A stretch of 64,000 nucleotides of DNA from Streptomyces sp. Y2F8-2 (GCF_014905555.1 NZ_BNGS01000004.1:496001-560000); one strand, 5' to 3'; counted from the first letter of the stretch, positions 44,461 through 53,329 are shown. Program-made: numbers and translations. The notes: generated by a model not told the origin, from the sequence alone.

Positions 44461-44472
44461 CGAACCGGTTCG
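44461..44472. promoter_or_regulatory. LacI-type operator CGAACCGGTTCG, copy 2
   Basis: A second perfect copy, 82 bases from the first. Two spaced operators suit repression by looping or control of a divergent operon that has since been lost. Confidence 0.75.
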
Positions 44473-44613
44473 CTCAGCGATGAAGCTAGGAGGCGCCCCG
44501 TCGACTGTCAATGGTCTGTGCGGTCTTTTGCGCAACAGTCAGGCGCTGCCCAGGAAGGGTGCGCAGCGGTCTTGACCGGGTCTCGCCCCGGCTCTACGGT
44601 CTCATCGTCATGT

Positions 44614-44625
44614 CGAACCGGTTCC
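44614..44625. promoter_or_regulatory. LacI-type operator, imperfect copy 3
   Basis: CGAACCGGTTCC matches the first eleven bases of the two perfect operators. It lies 142 bases further from copy 2, where the promoter of a divergent sugar operon would be expected. Confidence 0.55.
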
Positions 44626-45135
44626 GCGAACACCGGTCTGCGCCTGGGCTCGTGACGGACTGGGACGCGGCCCGGCCACGCGGGGTGTGCGCGCGGGCGC
44701 CGGAGCGTGCGACGCACCCGCTGAGGGCGAACACGTTCGAACTGCCGGTCCTGATGGGCGGCAGCATCATCGTCGAGAGCAACACCCGGAAGCGATCCGC
44801 TTTCCCGGGGCGTTCAGCCGGGCGAAGCCGAAGCCGGCCGAGACCGAGGAGGGTGACCAGAGCAATTGGGCGCCCTGCTCCTCCCGTCGTCATGCCGCTC
44901 GCCAGAGGGCGCCCGTGCCGACTTCACGGCGGTCCGTCCGGCCGGGTCTCGGCGCCGCAGGCGCTGTGGGTACGGCTCGGGTGGGTGTGATCCGCTGCGA
45001 CTGCCCCGTTCACGTGCAGTGCCGACTCCCGACGGATTCGGCACCGCCTCACCGAGCCCGCGTTCCGCCGGAACCGGCGGGTGTCTCCGGCCCAACCCGT
45101 GTCCCGGAGCGGCGCGTGTGGACGGGGGACTGGTG
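44626..45135. other. About 510 bases without a recognisable gene
   Basis: The frames here give Arg/Pro/Ala-rich peptides with no family motif. Given the operators and truncated regulator to the left, this is probably the scar of a deleted sugar-utilisation operon. Confidence 0.45.
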
Positions 45136-45867
45136 TCAGCTGTGTTTGCCGGTCACCGGAGTGACCTCCTGCAGGAGGGCCGTGCTCCTGAGATGTTCTC
45201 GCAGCCACTGCTCGGTGTGACTCACGTGCATCAGTGCGGCGGCCTGGCTGAGGGCGGCGTCGCGGGTGCACAGGGCATCGAAGATCGCTTCGTGTTCCGC
45301 GAGGGTCCTCCCCCCGGCCTGGTCGTCGACCAGGCCGCGCCAGATGCGGGCGCGCAGCGTACGGCCAGAGATGCCCTCCAGCAGGGTGAGCAGCGTTTCG
45401 TTGCCCGTCGCCGAGACCACGGCGCGGTGGAACGCCGCGTCGTGCGCGTTGAGCTGTTCGACGTCGTCGCGAGCCCCTCGCATGGCGTCCAGGTGCTGCT
45501 TCACCTCTGCCAGCTGGTCGTCGGAGATCCGGGTGGCGGCGAGAGCGGTGGCGACCGGTTCGAGGAGCCGACGAACCTCCATCAGATCCAGCAACGCCGC
45601 CGAGTCGCTCTGCAGCAGCTCAACCGCGCCGCCGAGGCCCTCGAGCAGCAGGCTCGGCTGGAGGCTGGTCACATACGTGCCGTCGCCCCGCCGGACTTCG
45701 AGCACGCGGGCGACGGCGAGTGCTTTGACCGCCTCGCGGGCCAGGTTGCGGGACAGACCGAGCTGGGCCGCAAGCTCCGGCTCCGGCGGCAGCTTCGAGC
45801 CCGGTGGCAGCGCCCCGGTGCGGATGAGCTCACGGATCCGCTCAATGGCCTTGTCCGTCAGCGACAT
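45136..45867 (-). CDS. GntR-family (FadR/FCD) regulator of the fucose locus
   Basis: A protein of 243 residues from ATG 45867, with GGAAGGGG upstream. The GntR winged helix is clear: AIERIRELIRTGALPPGSKLPPEPELAAQLGLSRNLAREAVKALA, contiguous. A C-terminal FCD helical domain follows, with a metal/ligand pocket pattern (DLMEVRRLLEP, HDAAFHRAVVSATGN, EHEAIFDAL). FCD regulators sense sugar acids or keto acids and usually repress. Its start overlaps the end of the aldo-keto reductase gene by 26 bases, so it is the last gene of the fucose operon and likely controls it. Confidence 0.93.
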   Translation of the reverse strand: MSLTDKAIERIRELIRTGALPPGSKLPPEPELAAQLGLSRNLAREAVKALAVARVLEVRRGDGTYVTSLQPSLLLEGLGGAVELLQSDSAALLDLMEVRRLLEPVATALAATRISDDQLAEVKQHLDAMRGARDDVEQLNAHDAAFHRAVVSATGNETLLTLLEGISGRTLRARIWRGLVDDQAGGRTLAEHEAIFDALCTRDAALSQAAALMHVSHTEQWLREHLRSTALLQEVTPVTGKHS

Positions 45868-46894
45868 CGCGCGCCACCCCTTCCATCTGCCCCGGAGTGT
45901 TCTCCGCGCTGTTTCGCGTGGGTACGTCCGGCCTGATCAGACCCTGGGTGCGAAGGTCCTGCCAGAGAGCTTCCGGCACATGCCGACGGTGGAGTTCCAC
46001 GTTGCGCGCGACTTGCTCCTGATTCCTCATCCCCAGGGTGACATTGATGATACTGGGATGGCTGAAGGGGAAAGCGATCGCTGCGGCGGGCAGGGTGGTG
46101 CCGTGACGTTCGCAGACCTCGGCGATGGCCAGGGCACGGGCGGCGATGTCCGGCGGGGCGACCTTGTAGTCGTACTTCATACCCGGTGTCGGGCGGTCCC
46201 GGGAGAGCAGACCCGAGTTGAACACGCCCACCGCGACCACGCTTTTGCCGTGCTGCTGTGCGGCGGGCAGCACGTCGTCCAGCGCCGTCTGGTCGAGGAG
46301 GGTGTAGCGTCCGGCCAGCATCACCACGTCGGCGGCGGTCTCCCGCAGGAAGCGGGCGAGCATGCCCGACTGGTTCATGCCGGCGCCGATCGCGCCGATC
46401 ACCCCCTGGTCGCGCAGGTCCGCGAGGGTGGGCAAGGCCTCCTCGGCGGCCTGCCGCCAGTGGTCGTCGGGGTCGTGCACGTAGACGATGTCGAGCCGGT
46501 CCAGACCCGTACGCTCCAGGGTGGCGTCGATGGAGCGGAGCACGCCGTCCCGGCTGAAGTCCCATTGGCGGCGCAGGTCGTCCCGGACGACGAACCCCTC
46601 GCTGTCGACGCCCCGCGGCTGCTCGTTGGGCACGAGCAGCCGGCCCACCTTGGAGGAGACGACGTACTGCTCGCGGGGCCGATCGCGCAGGGCGGCCCCC
46701 AGACGCTGCTCCGAGAGGCCGAGCCCGTAGTGGGGCGCGGTGTCGAAGTACCGGATGCCGCTGTCCCAGGCCGCCTCGATCGCGGCCGCCGCGTCCTGGG
46801 CCGGTGTGACCCGGTAGAGGTTGCCGATGACGGAGGCTCCGAAGCCCAGCTCGGTGACGTCGACGGTGGTGTTCGTGATCTTCCGGGTTCGCAA
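45842..46894 (-). CDS. Aldo/keto reductase, probable L-fucose dehydrogenase
   Basis: A protein of 350 residues from TTG 46894; GAGGAG seven bases upstream supports this start. The aldo/keto reductase tetrad is visible: Asp and Tyr in FDTAPHYGLGLSE, Lys in VSSKVGRLL and His in VYVHDPDDH. The sequence fits the D-threo-aldose 1-dehydrogenase / fucose dehydrogenase group, which oxidises L-fucose to L-fucono-1,5-lactone with NAD(P). The adjacent lactonase, dehydratase and mutarotase support that role. It lies 57 bases after the kinase gene. Confidence 0.87.
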   Translation of the reverse strand: MRTRKITNTTVDVTELGFGASVIGNLYRVTPAQDAAAAIEAAWDSGIRYFDTAPHYGLGLSEQRLGAALRDRPREQYVVSSKVGRLLVPNEQPRGVDSEGFVVRDDLRRQWDFSRDGVLRSIDATLERTGLDRLDIVYVHDPDDHWRQAAEEALPTLADLRDQGVIGAIGAGMNQSGMLARFLRETAADVVMLAGRYTLLDQTALDDVLPAAQQHGKSVVAVGVFNSGLLSRDRPTPGMKYDYKVAPPDIAARALAIAEVCERHGTTLPAAAIAFPFSHPSIINVTLGMRNQEQVARNVELHRRHVPEALWQDLRTQGLIRPDVPTRNSAENTPGQMEGVARDVADGQGH

Positions 46895-46951
46895 GGCATG
46901 CTCCTCGGGTCCTTCGGACGGACGGGTCCTACGGGTGGGAAGGGACGCCGT

Positions 46952-48169
46952 TCAGCGCCTGACGACGGCCGAGCCGCCCGCCACGAGCGCTTCGACCTCC
47001 GCGAGCGAGGCCATGGAGACGTCGCCGGGCGTGGTCATGGCGAGTGCGCCGTGCGCCGTGCCGTAGGCGAGGGCCCGCTTCAGACAGGCGACGGTGAGCG
47101 GGGCACTGGCCGGCTCGGCACCCGCGAGCGGCTCGGAGGCGGGACGCCGCAGCCATGGGTGCTCCGACCCGCCCAGGACGAGCGGGCCGTGCCCAGGCGC
47201 CTCGCCGCCCCGCCGGCCGAGATCCGGCCCGGGAACGGTCGCGGGCTCGTCCTCAGGGCCGGGGGCCGTCAGCAGCCCGTGGATCAGCCCGGCCGCGAAG
47301 GCGTCGCCGGAGCCGATGCGGTCCAGGACGTGCAGGCCGGGCATGTCCGGACCCGCGACGAAGCCGGTCGCCGGCGACCAGGCCGCCGAGGACCAGTCGT
47401 TCACACCTGCCGAGGGCACGGCGCGGAGCGTCGTGGCAAGTACCTTCACCCCTGGCAGCCGGTCGGCGGCCTCGGCGAGCGCATCCGGCACCTCTTCCGC
47501 GCGGACGCGCACCGCTCCGGGGTACGGTCCGCTCAGGCCGAGGGCGCCCACCACCACGTCGGCGTGCCGGGCGAGCCGCAGGTCCACCTCGCGGGCCCGT
47601 TCGGCACCGCCGCGGCCGTCCCACAGGCTCGGGCGGTAGTTCGGGTCGTAGGAAACGGTCACCCCGTGCCGTCGCGCCGCGTCCATCGCCTCCTCCGCCA
47701 CGTCCACCGTGGTGTCCGACAGGCCGGCGAAGATGCCGCCCGTGTGGAACCAGCGCGGGCCCGTGGCGAACAGCGCGTGCCAGTCGACGTCCCCCTTGCG
47801 CAGCTGGGACACGGCCGTGTTCGCACGGTCGCTGACACCCAGCGCGCCCCGGATGCCGAAGCCCCGCTCCACGAAGTTCAGCCCGTTGCGGGCGGTGCGG
47901 CCGATGCCGTCGCCGGGCACCCACCGGATCAGTGACGTGTCGACACCGCCCTGGAGGATCAGGTCCTCGGTCAGCCGCCCCACCGCGTTGTCGACCAGGG
48001 CGGTCACGACGGCCGTGCGCAGGCCGAAGCAGCGGCGCAGTCCGCGCACCACGTTGTACTCGCCGCCGCCCTCCCAGACCTGGAAGGTGCGGGCGGTACG
48101 GATACGGCCCTCGCCGGGGTCGAAGCGCAGCATCACCTCGCCGAGGGCGATGACCTCGGGGACGCTCAT
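46952..48169 (-). CDS. PfkB-family 2-keto-3-deoxygluconate-type kinase
   Basis: A protein of 405 residues; the ATG at 48169 overlaps the aldolase stop as ATGA. It has the ribokinase-fold features of KDG kinases: ALGEVMLRFDPGEGRI, GGGEYNVVRGL, YDPNYRPSLWDG and the C-terminal catalytic segment DRIGSGDAFAAGLIHG. About 55 Pro/Gly/Glu-rich residues then interrupt the final helix region, making it longer than usual (about 340). The enzyme normally phosphorylates C6 of 2-keto-3-deoxygluconate. Fucose derivatives lack a 6-hydroxyl, so this gene implies that the operon also handles hexuronate- or galactose-type acids. Confidence 0.86.
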   Translation of the reverse strand: MSVPEVIALGEVMLRFDPGEGRIRTARTFQVWEGGGEYNVVRGLRRCFGLRTAVVTALVDNAVGRLTEDLILQGGVDTSLIRWVPGDGIGRTARNGLNFVERGFGIRGALGVSDRANTAVSQLRKGDVDWHALFATGPRWFHTGGIFAGLSDTTVDVAEEAMDAARRHGVTVSYDPNYRPSLWDGRGGAERAREVDLRLARHADVVVGALGLSGPYPGAVRVRAEEVPDALAEAADRLPGVKVLATTLRAVPSAGVNDWSSAAWSPATGFVAGPDMPGLHVLDRIGSGDAFAAGLIHGLLTAPGPEDEPATVPGPDLGRRGGEAPGHGPLVLGGSEHPWLRRPASEPLAGAEPASAPLTVACLKRALAYGTAHGALAMTTPGDVSMASLAEVEALVAGGSAVVRR

Positions 48170-48795
48170 CCCGTACTCCTCTGGACGGCCTCGGCGGTCA
48201 GCCGCCGGATCCCGTCGTAGTCGCCGCGCCGCAGGTGCCCGGTGGTCGCCATCCAGCTGCCGCCGACGGCGAGGACCGCCGGATGGGAAAGGTAGACGGG
48301 CAGGTGCGCGAGGCCGATGCCTCCGGTCGGCAGGAAGCGTGCCTGGGGAAAGGGAGCCGCGAGCGCCTCGAGGACCCCGATGCCGCCGAGCGGCTCGGCG
48401 GGGAACAGTTTGACCGTGTCGAGGCCCGCGCGCAGGGCGCGCATCAGCTCCGTGGCGGTGGCGATGCCCGGTACGACGGGTACGTCGAGCTCACGGCACG
48501 TGGCGACGACGTCCGCGTCGTAACCGGGGGAGACGACGAAGCGGGCCCCGGCCACAACGGCCCGCTCCGCCTGCTCGGACGTGAGCACGGTGCCCGCGCC
48601 GACGGCCAGGCCGCCGTGGGCCGCCATCGCCTTCACCACCTGCTCGGCGCCCGGGGTACGGAAGGTGACCTCGGCGCACCGGGCTCCGCCCGCCGTGAGC
48701 GCGTCGGCGAGCGGACCTGCGTGCGCCACGGACGGTACGGTGAGCACCGGCAGGATCCGGGCGCCGGCCAGCTCGGGGGCGAGATCGGTGGTCAT
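48166..48795 (-). CDS. KDPG/KHG-type aldolase
   Basis: A protein of 209 residues. The ATG at 48795 overlaps the SDR stop as ATGA, which favours it over ATG 48807. The class I aldolase motifs are present: ARILPVLTVPS, CAEVTFRTPGA with the general-base Glu, VGAGTVLTSEQ, and DTVKLFPAEPLGG with the Schiff-base Lys, then FLPTGGI. It would cleave a 2-keto-3-deoxy acid: 2-keto-3-deoxyfuconate to pyruvate and lactaldehyde, or KDPG to pyruvate and glyceraldehyde phosphate. Coupling to the kinase supports the second; the pathway context supports the first. Confidence 0.9.
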   Translation of the reverse strand: MTTDLAPELAGARILPVLTVPSVAHAGPLADALTAGGARCAEVTFRTPGAEQVVKAMAAHGGLAVGAGTVLTSEQAERAVVAGARFVVSPGYDADVVATCRELDVPVVPGIATATELMRALRAGLDTVKLFPAEPLGGIGVLEALAAPFPQARFLPTGGIGLAHLPVYLSHPAVLAVGGSWMATTGHLRRGDYDGIRRLTAEAVQRSTG

Positions 48796-49553
48796 CGGCC
48801 CAGCCATCCGCCGTCGACGGGCAGGACGGTGCCGTGGACATAGGCGGCGGCGTCGGAGGCCAGGAACACGGTGGCGCCCGCGAGGTCGTCCGCGCTGCCC
48901 CAGCGGCCGGCGGGGACGCGGTCCAGGATCGCCTTGCTGCGCACCGGGTCGTCCTGGAGGGCCTGGGTGTTGTCGGTGGCGATGTAGCCCGGCGCGATGG
49001 CGTTGACGTTGACGCCGTGCGGGGCCCACTCGTTGGCCAGGGCCTTGGTCAGGCCTGCGATGCCGTGCTTGGCGGCGGTGTAGCCGGGGACGGTGATGCC
49101 GCCCTGGAAGCTGAGCAGCGACGCGGTGAAGAGGATCTTCCCCCGGCCGCGGGCCACCATCGTCGCGCCGACCGCCCGAGTGAGCGCGAACTGGGCGTTG
49201 AGGTTGACCTGGAGCACCAACTCCCAGTCGGTATCCGAGTGTTCGGCCGCGGGGTGCCGGCGGATCGTGCCCGCGTTGTTGACCAGGATGTCCACCGGCC
49301 GCTCGCGGCCCGCGAGGTCCGCACCCAGCGCCCGTACGGCGTCCGGGTCGGCGAAGTCGGTGCGGATCGCCTCGAAGGTGCGCCCCGCGGCGACGACGTC
49401 CTTCTCCACCGCGCTGCCGGACTCCTCCAGCGAGGCGCTGACGCCGATGACGTCCGCGCCGGCCTCGGCGAGGGCACGGGCCATGGCCCGGCCGATGCCG
49501 CGCCGGGCGCCGGTGACGACCGCGAGCCGCCCGGTCAGGTCGAAGAGAGGCAT
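48792..49553 (-). CDS. Short-chain dehydrogenase, KduD-like
   Basis: A protein of 253 residues. The NAD-binding TGARRGIGRAMARALAEAG, NNAGTIRR, catalytic Ser in TASLLSFQGG and YTAAKHG (Tyr and Lys) are all present. It is most like 2-deoxy-D-gluconate / 2-keto-3-deoxy-acid dehydrogenases. In the non-phosphorylating fucose pathway an SDR oxidises 2-keto-3-deoxy-L-fuconate to the diketo acid; that is the likeliest role here, although the hydrolase that would follow is not in this operon. Confidence 0.9.
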   Translation of the reverse strand: MPLFDLTGRLAVVTGARRGIGRAMARALAEAGADVIGVSASLEESGSAVEKDVVAAGRTFEAIRTDFADPDAVRALGADLAGRERPVDILVNNAGTIRRHPAAEHSDTDWELVLQVNLNAQFALTRAVGATMVARGRGKILFTASLLSFQGGITVPGYTAAKHGIAGLTKALANEWAPHGVNVNAIAPGYIATDNTQALQDDPVRSKAILDRVPAGRWGSADDLAGATVFLASDAAAYVHGTVLPVDGGWLGR

Positions 49554-49554
49554 C

Positions 49555-50595
49555 TCAGGCTCCCGTCGTGTCGTTGCCGCAGTCCACCAGGATCTTCATC
49601 ACGTCCCCGCCCGCCTCCAGCGCCTCGAATGCCGCGGGCGCCTCGGTGAGGGGAACGACCTTGCTGATCAGCCGCTCTGCGGGGATCGTGCCGTCGGCCA
49701 CCAGCGTCACCGCCTTCTCGAAGTCCGAGCGGTCGTACAACCGGGCACCGACGAGGGTGAGTTCGCGCCAGAAGAAGCGGTGCAGGTTCACCTCGCGGGG
49801 CCGGGGGTGGATCGCCACCAGACACAGACGGCCGCGTACGCCCAGCACCTCCACGGCGGTGTCGACACCGCCCGCCGCGCCGGAGACCTCGAAGGCGACG
49901 TCCGCGCCCGCGCCGCCGGTCCACCGCCGGACGAGCTCGGGCACGTCCTCGGCGGCCGGGTCCCAGGCGGTCAGGCCCGACTCCTCGGCCAGGAGGCGCC
50001 GGTGGGTGCTCAGCTCGACCAAGCGGACCTCGGCACCGGCGGCCCGCGCCACCAGCGCGATGAGCACCCCGACCGGTCCGCCGCCGACCACGACGACCCG
50101 CTCACCCTCCCGCACCCGGGCCCGGCCGACGTCGTGAACGGCGACGGCGGTGGGTTCCACGAGGGCGGCCCGGTCCAGCGAGACGGACTTGGGCAGGCGT
50201 ACGAGCGTGGAAGCAGGCACCGTCCAGCGCTGCTGCATCGCGCCCGGCGAGTCGATGCCGATGAAGTCGAGGTTCTGGCAGACGTGCCGGTGACCGGACG
50301 TACACGCCGGGCAGGTGCCGTCCCAGCGCAGCGGCATCACCGTCACCGCGTCCCCGGGCTGCCAGCCCGCCACCCCCGGACCGACCCGGACGACACGGCC
50401 GGACATCTCGTGCCCCAGAACGGCGGGCGCGGCGACCCGGGCGTCCATGTCGCCGTGGAAGATGTGCAGGTCGGTGCCGCAGATGCCGACGTAGGCGGGG
50501 GCCAGCTCCACCTCCCCGGGGCCGGGGGAGGAGGCCTCGACCGGAGCGGTGTCCAGGGTGCGGGCGGCTTTGTAGCGGACTGCGAGTGTCGTCAT
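49555..50595 (-). CDS. Zinc-dependent medium-chain alcohol dehydrogenase
   Basis: A protein of 346 residues. The catalytic zinc ligands are in GICGTDLHIFHG and VLGHEMSGRV, and the NAD site is VVVVGGGPVGVLIALVA. The structural-zinc loop reads GTCPACTSGHRHVC, with three of the usual four Cys. Its substrate within fucose breakdown is uncertain: it may act on lactaldehyde from the aldolase step, or on a sugar alcohol or aldose. It is two bases from the SDR gene and its ATG overlaps the mutarotase stop. Confidence 0.88.
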   Translation of the reverse strand: MTTLAVRYKAARTLDTAPVEASSPGPGEVELAPAYVGICGTDLHIFHGDMDARVAAPAVLGHEMSGRVVRVGPGVAGWQPGDAVTVMPLRWDGTCPACTSGHRHVCQNLDFIGIDSPGAMQQRWTVPASTLVRLPKSVSLDRAALVEPTAVAVHDVGRARVREGERVVVVGGGPVGVLIALVARAAGAEVRLVELSTHRRLLAEESGLTAWDPAAEDVPELVRRWTGGAGADVAFEVSGAAGGVDTAVEVLGVRGRLCLVAIHPRPREVNLHRFFWRELTLVGARLYDRSDFEKAVTLVADGTIPAERLISKVVPLTEAPAAFEALEAGGDVMKILVDCGNDTTGA

Positions 50596-51026
50596 GGGGT
50601 CAGGGTCCCTTCAGCGCGGACGCCGATGGTCAGCAGCAGGTTGGCGTACGTACGGATGTCGGCGGTGACGATCGCCAGCGCCAGGTCGGGGGAGCGTGCG
50701 GCGTCGTAGAACTCGAACCGGCCCAGCGTCTCCACCGGGGCGGGCGCCAGCCGGGCGCGGTACTCGGCGATGGCCGGCGGCTCCGGTTCGCCCTCGGGCG
50801 GCACCATCACCTGTGCCGACTCCACGGGGATCGCCCGCAGGAGGACGTCGAGCACGGTGGTGACGTCCAGCAGGCCCGGCCTCAGGTTGAGGTGGACGGT
50901 TCTGGCCCGCTCGCCGGTGGCCGTACTGGTGGGGTAGTGGCCGTCGGCGAGCAGGACGCGGGCGCCGTGGCCGGCTCCGGCCAGGGCTTCGAGGATTCCC
51001 GGGTGCAGCAGTTCCGTCAGGAGCAC
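50592..51026 (-). CDS. fucU: RbsD/FucU-family mutarotase
   Basis: A protein of 144 residues from GTG 51026, with GAGAGGGGAC upstream. It matches the family: LLTELLHPGILEALAGAGHGARVLLADGHYP includes the conserved catalytic His region, and FEFYDAARSPDLALAIVTADIRTYANLLLTIG closes the fold. FucU interconverts alpha and beta anomers of L-fucose so that the dehydrogenase sees its substrate. The gene overlaps both neighbours, implying one transcript. Confidence 0.9.
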   Translation of the reverse strand: MLLTELLHPGILEALAGAGHGARVLLADGHYPTSTATGERARTVHLNLRPGLLDVTTVLDVLLRAIPVESAQVMVPPEGEPEPPAIAEYRARLAPAPVETLGRFEFYDAARSPDLALAIVTADIRTYANLLLTIGVRAEGTLTP

Positions 51027-51919
51027 GGCGTCCCCTCTCTCGTCGGGACAGGCGTCAGGTGGTAGAAGGCCGTCGCGGTGCCGGCGAGCACCGCGTCGAT
51101 CTCGGTGCCGGAGCAGCCCTCCAGGAGTTCGTCGACGGCGTCGGCCCAGCGGTTCCAGCCACCGGCGAGGACGCAGACCGGCCAGTCCGAGCCGAACATC
51201 AGCCGGTCGGGGCCGAAGGCGGAGAGCAGGACGTCCCACACCGGGCGGATGTCGGCGACGGTCCACTTCTCGTGGTCGGCCTCCGTGACGAGCCCCGACA
51301 CCTTGCAGCGGACCTGGGGATGCCCGGCCAGTGTCCGCACCTGGTGTGCCCAGTCGGTCAGTTCCCGCCGTGCGAGAGGCGGCTTGCCCGCGTGGTCGAG
51401 GACGAGGGGCAGCTCCGGCAGTCTTTCCGCGAGACGGATCGCCTGCGGGAACTGGTGGCTGCGGATCAGCACGTCATACCCGAGCCCGCGCTCTGCGACC
51501 GCTCGCAACCCCCGCTCCACGTCCGGGCGTTGCAGCCAGTGCGGGTCGGACTCGCCCTGCACGATGTGCCGTACGGCCCGCAGGTGCCGGCCCGCCGATC
51601 CCGTCCGCAGGTCGTCGAGTACGTCGCCGATCGCGGGGGACGTCAGGTCCGCCCAGCCGACGACGGCGCCGATCAGCGGGTCGCTGTCGGCCAGGGCGAG
51701 CAGATCGCGTGTCTCGGGGACGGAGGTGACGCACTGGACGACCACCGTGCTCGTCAGCCGTCGTCCGGCGATCGGGCGGGTCGCGGCCGATCGCAGGGCG
51801 TGCACGCTGAAGCTCCGGCGGAGCGGCTCGTGCCCGGGTTCGTCCAGCCAGGGCTGCGGCCGGAGGTCCAGGTTCCACACGTGGTGGTGGGCGTCGATGA
51901 GGATTTGGCCGTCAGACAC
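51017..51919 (-). CDS. Amidohydrolase-family lactonase, probable L-fuconolactonase
   Basis: A protein of 300 residues. Metal-site motifs of the amidohydrolase_2 group appear in order: LIDAHHHVWNLDLRPQPWL, VVVQCVTSVPETRDLL, LVLDHAGKPPLA and the C-terminal LMFGSDWPVCV with the metal-binding Asp. Members hydrolyse sugar lactones such as L-fucono-1,5-lactone. Its overlap with the fuconate dehydratase and mutarotase genes makes fuconolactonase the most economical reading. Confidence 0.9.
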   Translation of the reverse strand: MSDGQILIDAHHHVWNLDLRPQPWLDEPGHEPLRRSFSVHALRSAATRPIAGRRLTSTVVVQCVTSVPETRDLLALADSDPLIGAVVGWADLTSPAIGDVLDDLRTGSAGRHLRAVRHIVQGESDPHWLQRPDVERGLRAVAERGLGYDVLIRSHQFPQAIRLAERLPELPLVLDHAGKPPLARRELTDWAHQVRTLAGHPQVRCKVSGLVTEADHEKWTVADIRPVWDVLLSAFGPDRLMFGSDWPVCVLAGGWNRWADAVDELLEGCSGTEIDAVLAGTATAFYHLTPVPTREGTPCS

Positions 51920-53237
51920 GGGCGGTCCAGACGGGTCCGTCGGGGTAGGCGTACTCCTTGAGGGACTCCGGGTGCATCTGCGCGCTCAGCCCGGGCAGCT
52001 CCGGCGCCAGGTAGTGGCCGTCGGCGATGCGCACCGGGTCGACGAAGTGCTCGTGGAGGTGGTCGACGTATTCGATGACCCGGTCCTCCAGGGTGCCGGA
52101 GACGGCGACGTAGTCGAACATCGACAGGTGCTGCACCATCTCGCACAGGCCGACGCCGCCGGCGTGCGGGCACACCGGCACCCCGAACTTCGCGGCGAGC
52201 AGCAGGATCGCGATGTTCTCGTTGACCCCGCCGACCCGTGCCGAGTCGATCTGCACGATGTCGACGGCACCGGCCTGGAGAAGCTGCTTGAAGACGACCC
52301 GGTTGGCGATGTGCTCGCCGGTGGCGACCTTGATGGGGCTGACGGCCTTGCGGACCGCGGCGTGGCCGAGGATGTCGTCGGGCGAGGTGGGCTCTTCGAT
52401 CCAGTACGGCTGGTGGGGCGCCAGGGCGCGCATCCAGTCGATGGCCTGAGCGACGTCCCATCTCTGGTTGGCGTCCACGGCGATGCGGATGCCGTCGCCG
52501 ACCGTCTCACGGGCGGTGCGCATGCGCCGTACGTCGTCCTCCAGGGAGGCGCCGACCTTCAGCTTGATCTGGGTGAAGCCGTCGGCGACGGCCTCACGGG
52601 CCAGGCGGGCCAGCTTCTCGTCGGAGTAGCCGAGCCATCCGGGGGTGGTGGTGTAGGCGGGGTAGCCGCGCTCCAGCAGGCGGGCGATGCGCTCCTGGCG
52701 GCCCGGTTCGGCGCGGCGCAGGATGTCCAGGGCCTCCTCGGGGGTGAGCGCGTCGCTGAGCCATCGGAAGTCGACCTGCGCGACGAGTTCCTCGGGCGGC
52801 ATCTCGCCGAGGAACCGCCACACGGGCTTGCCCGCACGCTTGGCGGCCAGGTCCCAGGCGGCGTTGACCACCGCCCCGGTGGCCATGTGGATGGCGCCCT
52901 TCTCCGGACCCAGCCAGCGCAGTTGGGGGTCGTGCACGAGGGAGCGCGAGAACGCGCCGAGGTCGCCGCAGACCTCCTCGACCGAGAGGCCCACGACGTG
53001 CGGGGCGAGGGCCGCGATGGCTGCGGCCTGCACGTCGTTGCCGCGTCCGGTGGTGAAGGCCAGGGCGTGGCCCTCCAGTCCGTCGCCGGCATCGGTGCGC
53101 AGGACCACGTACGCGGCGGAGTAGTCGGGTTCGGGGTTCATCGCGTCCGACCCGTCCAGGTGCTCGGACGTCGGGAACCGCACGTCCAGGACGTCGAGGG
53201 CGGTGATACGGGCGGATGCGGACACGGCAGAGGACAT
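51912..53237 (-). CDS. L-fuconate dehydratase, enolase superfamily
   Basis: A protein of 441 residues from ATG 53237, with AGGAG upstream. The leader ITALDVLDVRFPTSEHLDGSDAMNPEPDYSAAYVV is the specific signature of fuconate dehydratases. The enolase-superfamily residues follow: the KxK base in QIKLKVGAS, metal ligands in AVDANQRWD, IEEPTSPDD and TGEHIANRV, and the His in CPHAGGVGLCE. It removes water from L-fuconate to give 2-keto-3-deoxy-L-fuconate. This is the most diagnostic gene for the pathway in the locus. Confidence 0.94.
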   Translation of the reverse strand: MSSAVSASARITALDVLDVRFPTSEHLDGSDAMNPEPDYSAAYVVLRTDAGDGLEGHALAFTTGRGNDVQAAAIAALAPHVVGLSVEEVCGDLGAFSRSLVHDPQLRWLGPEKGAIHMATGAVVNAAWDLAAKRAGKPVWRFLGEMPPEELVAQVDFRWLSDALTPEEALDILRRAEPGRQERIARLLERGYPAYTTTPGWLGYSDEKLARLAREAVADGFTQIKLKVGASLEDDVRRMRTARETVGDGIRIAVDANQRWDVAQAIDWMRALAPHQPYWIEEPTSPDDILGHAAVRKAVSPIKVATGEHIANRVVFKQLLQAGAVDIVQIDSARVGGVNENIAILLLAAKFGVPVCPHAGGVGLCEMVQHLSMFDYVAVSGTLEDRVIEYVDHLHEHFVDPVRIADGHYLAPELPGLSAQMHPESLKEYAYPDGPVWTARV

Positions 53238-53329
53238 GACGGCAACTCCTGTGAGAGCAGGTGGGAACACGGCCCCCTGCGGCGGAACGGGTGGCGGCGA
53301 GCGGTGTGCGGCGGTGACGACCGCCTGAT

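Noticed and set aside
44511..44990. Possible gene in the scar right of the LacI operators
   Set aside because: A short frame begins near operator copy 3, but the peptide shows no domain and composition is Arg-rich; probably decayed DNA.
45266..47935. An 889-residue plus-strand frame across the regulator, reductase and kinase genes
   Set aside because: It crosses several well-supported minus-strand genes and contains no recognisable domain.
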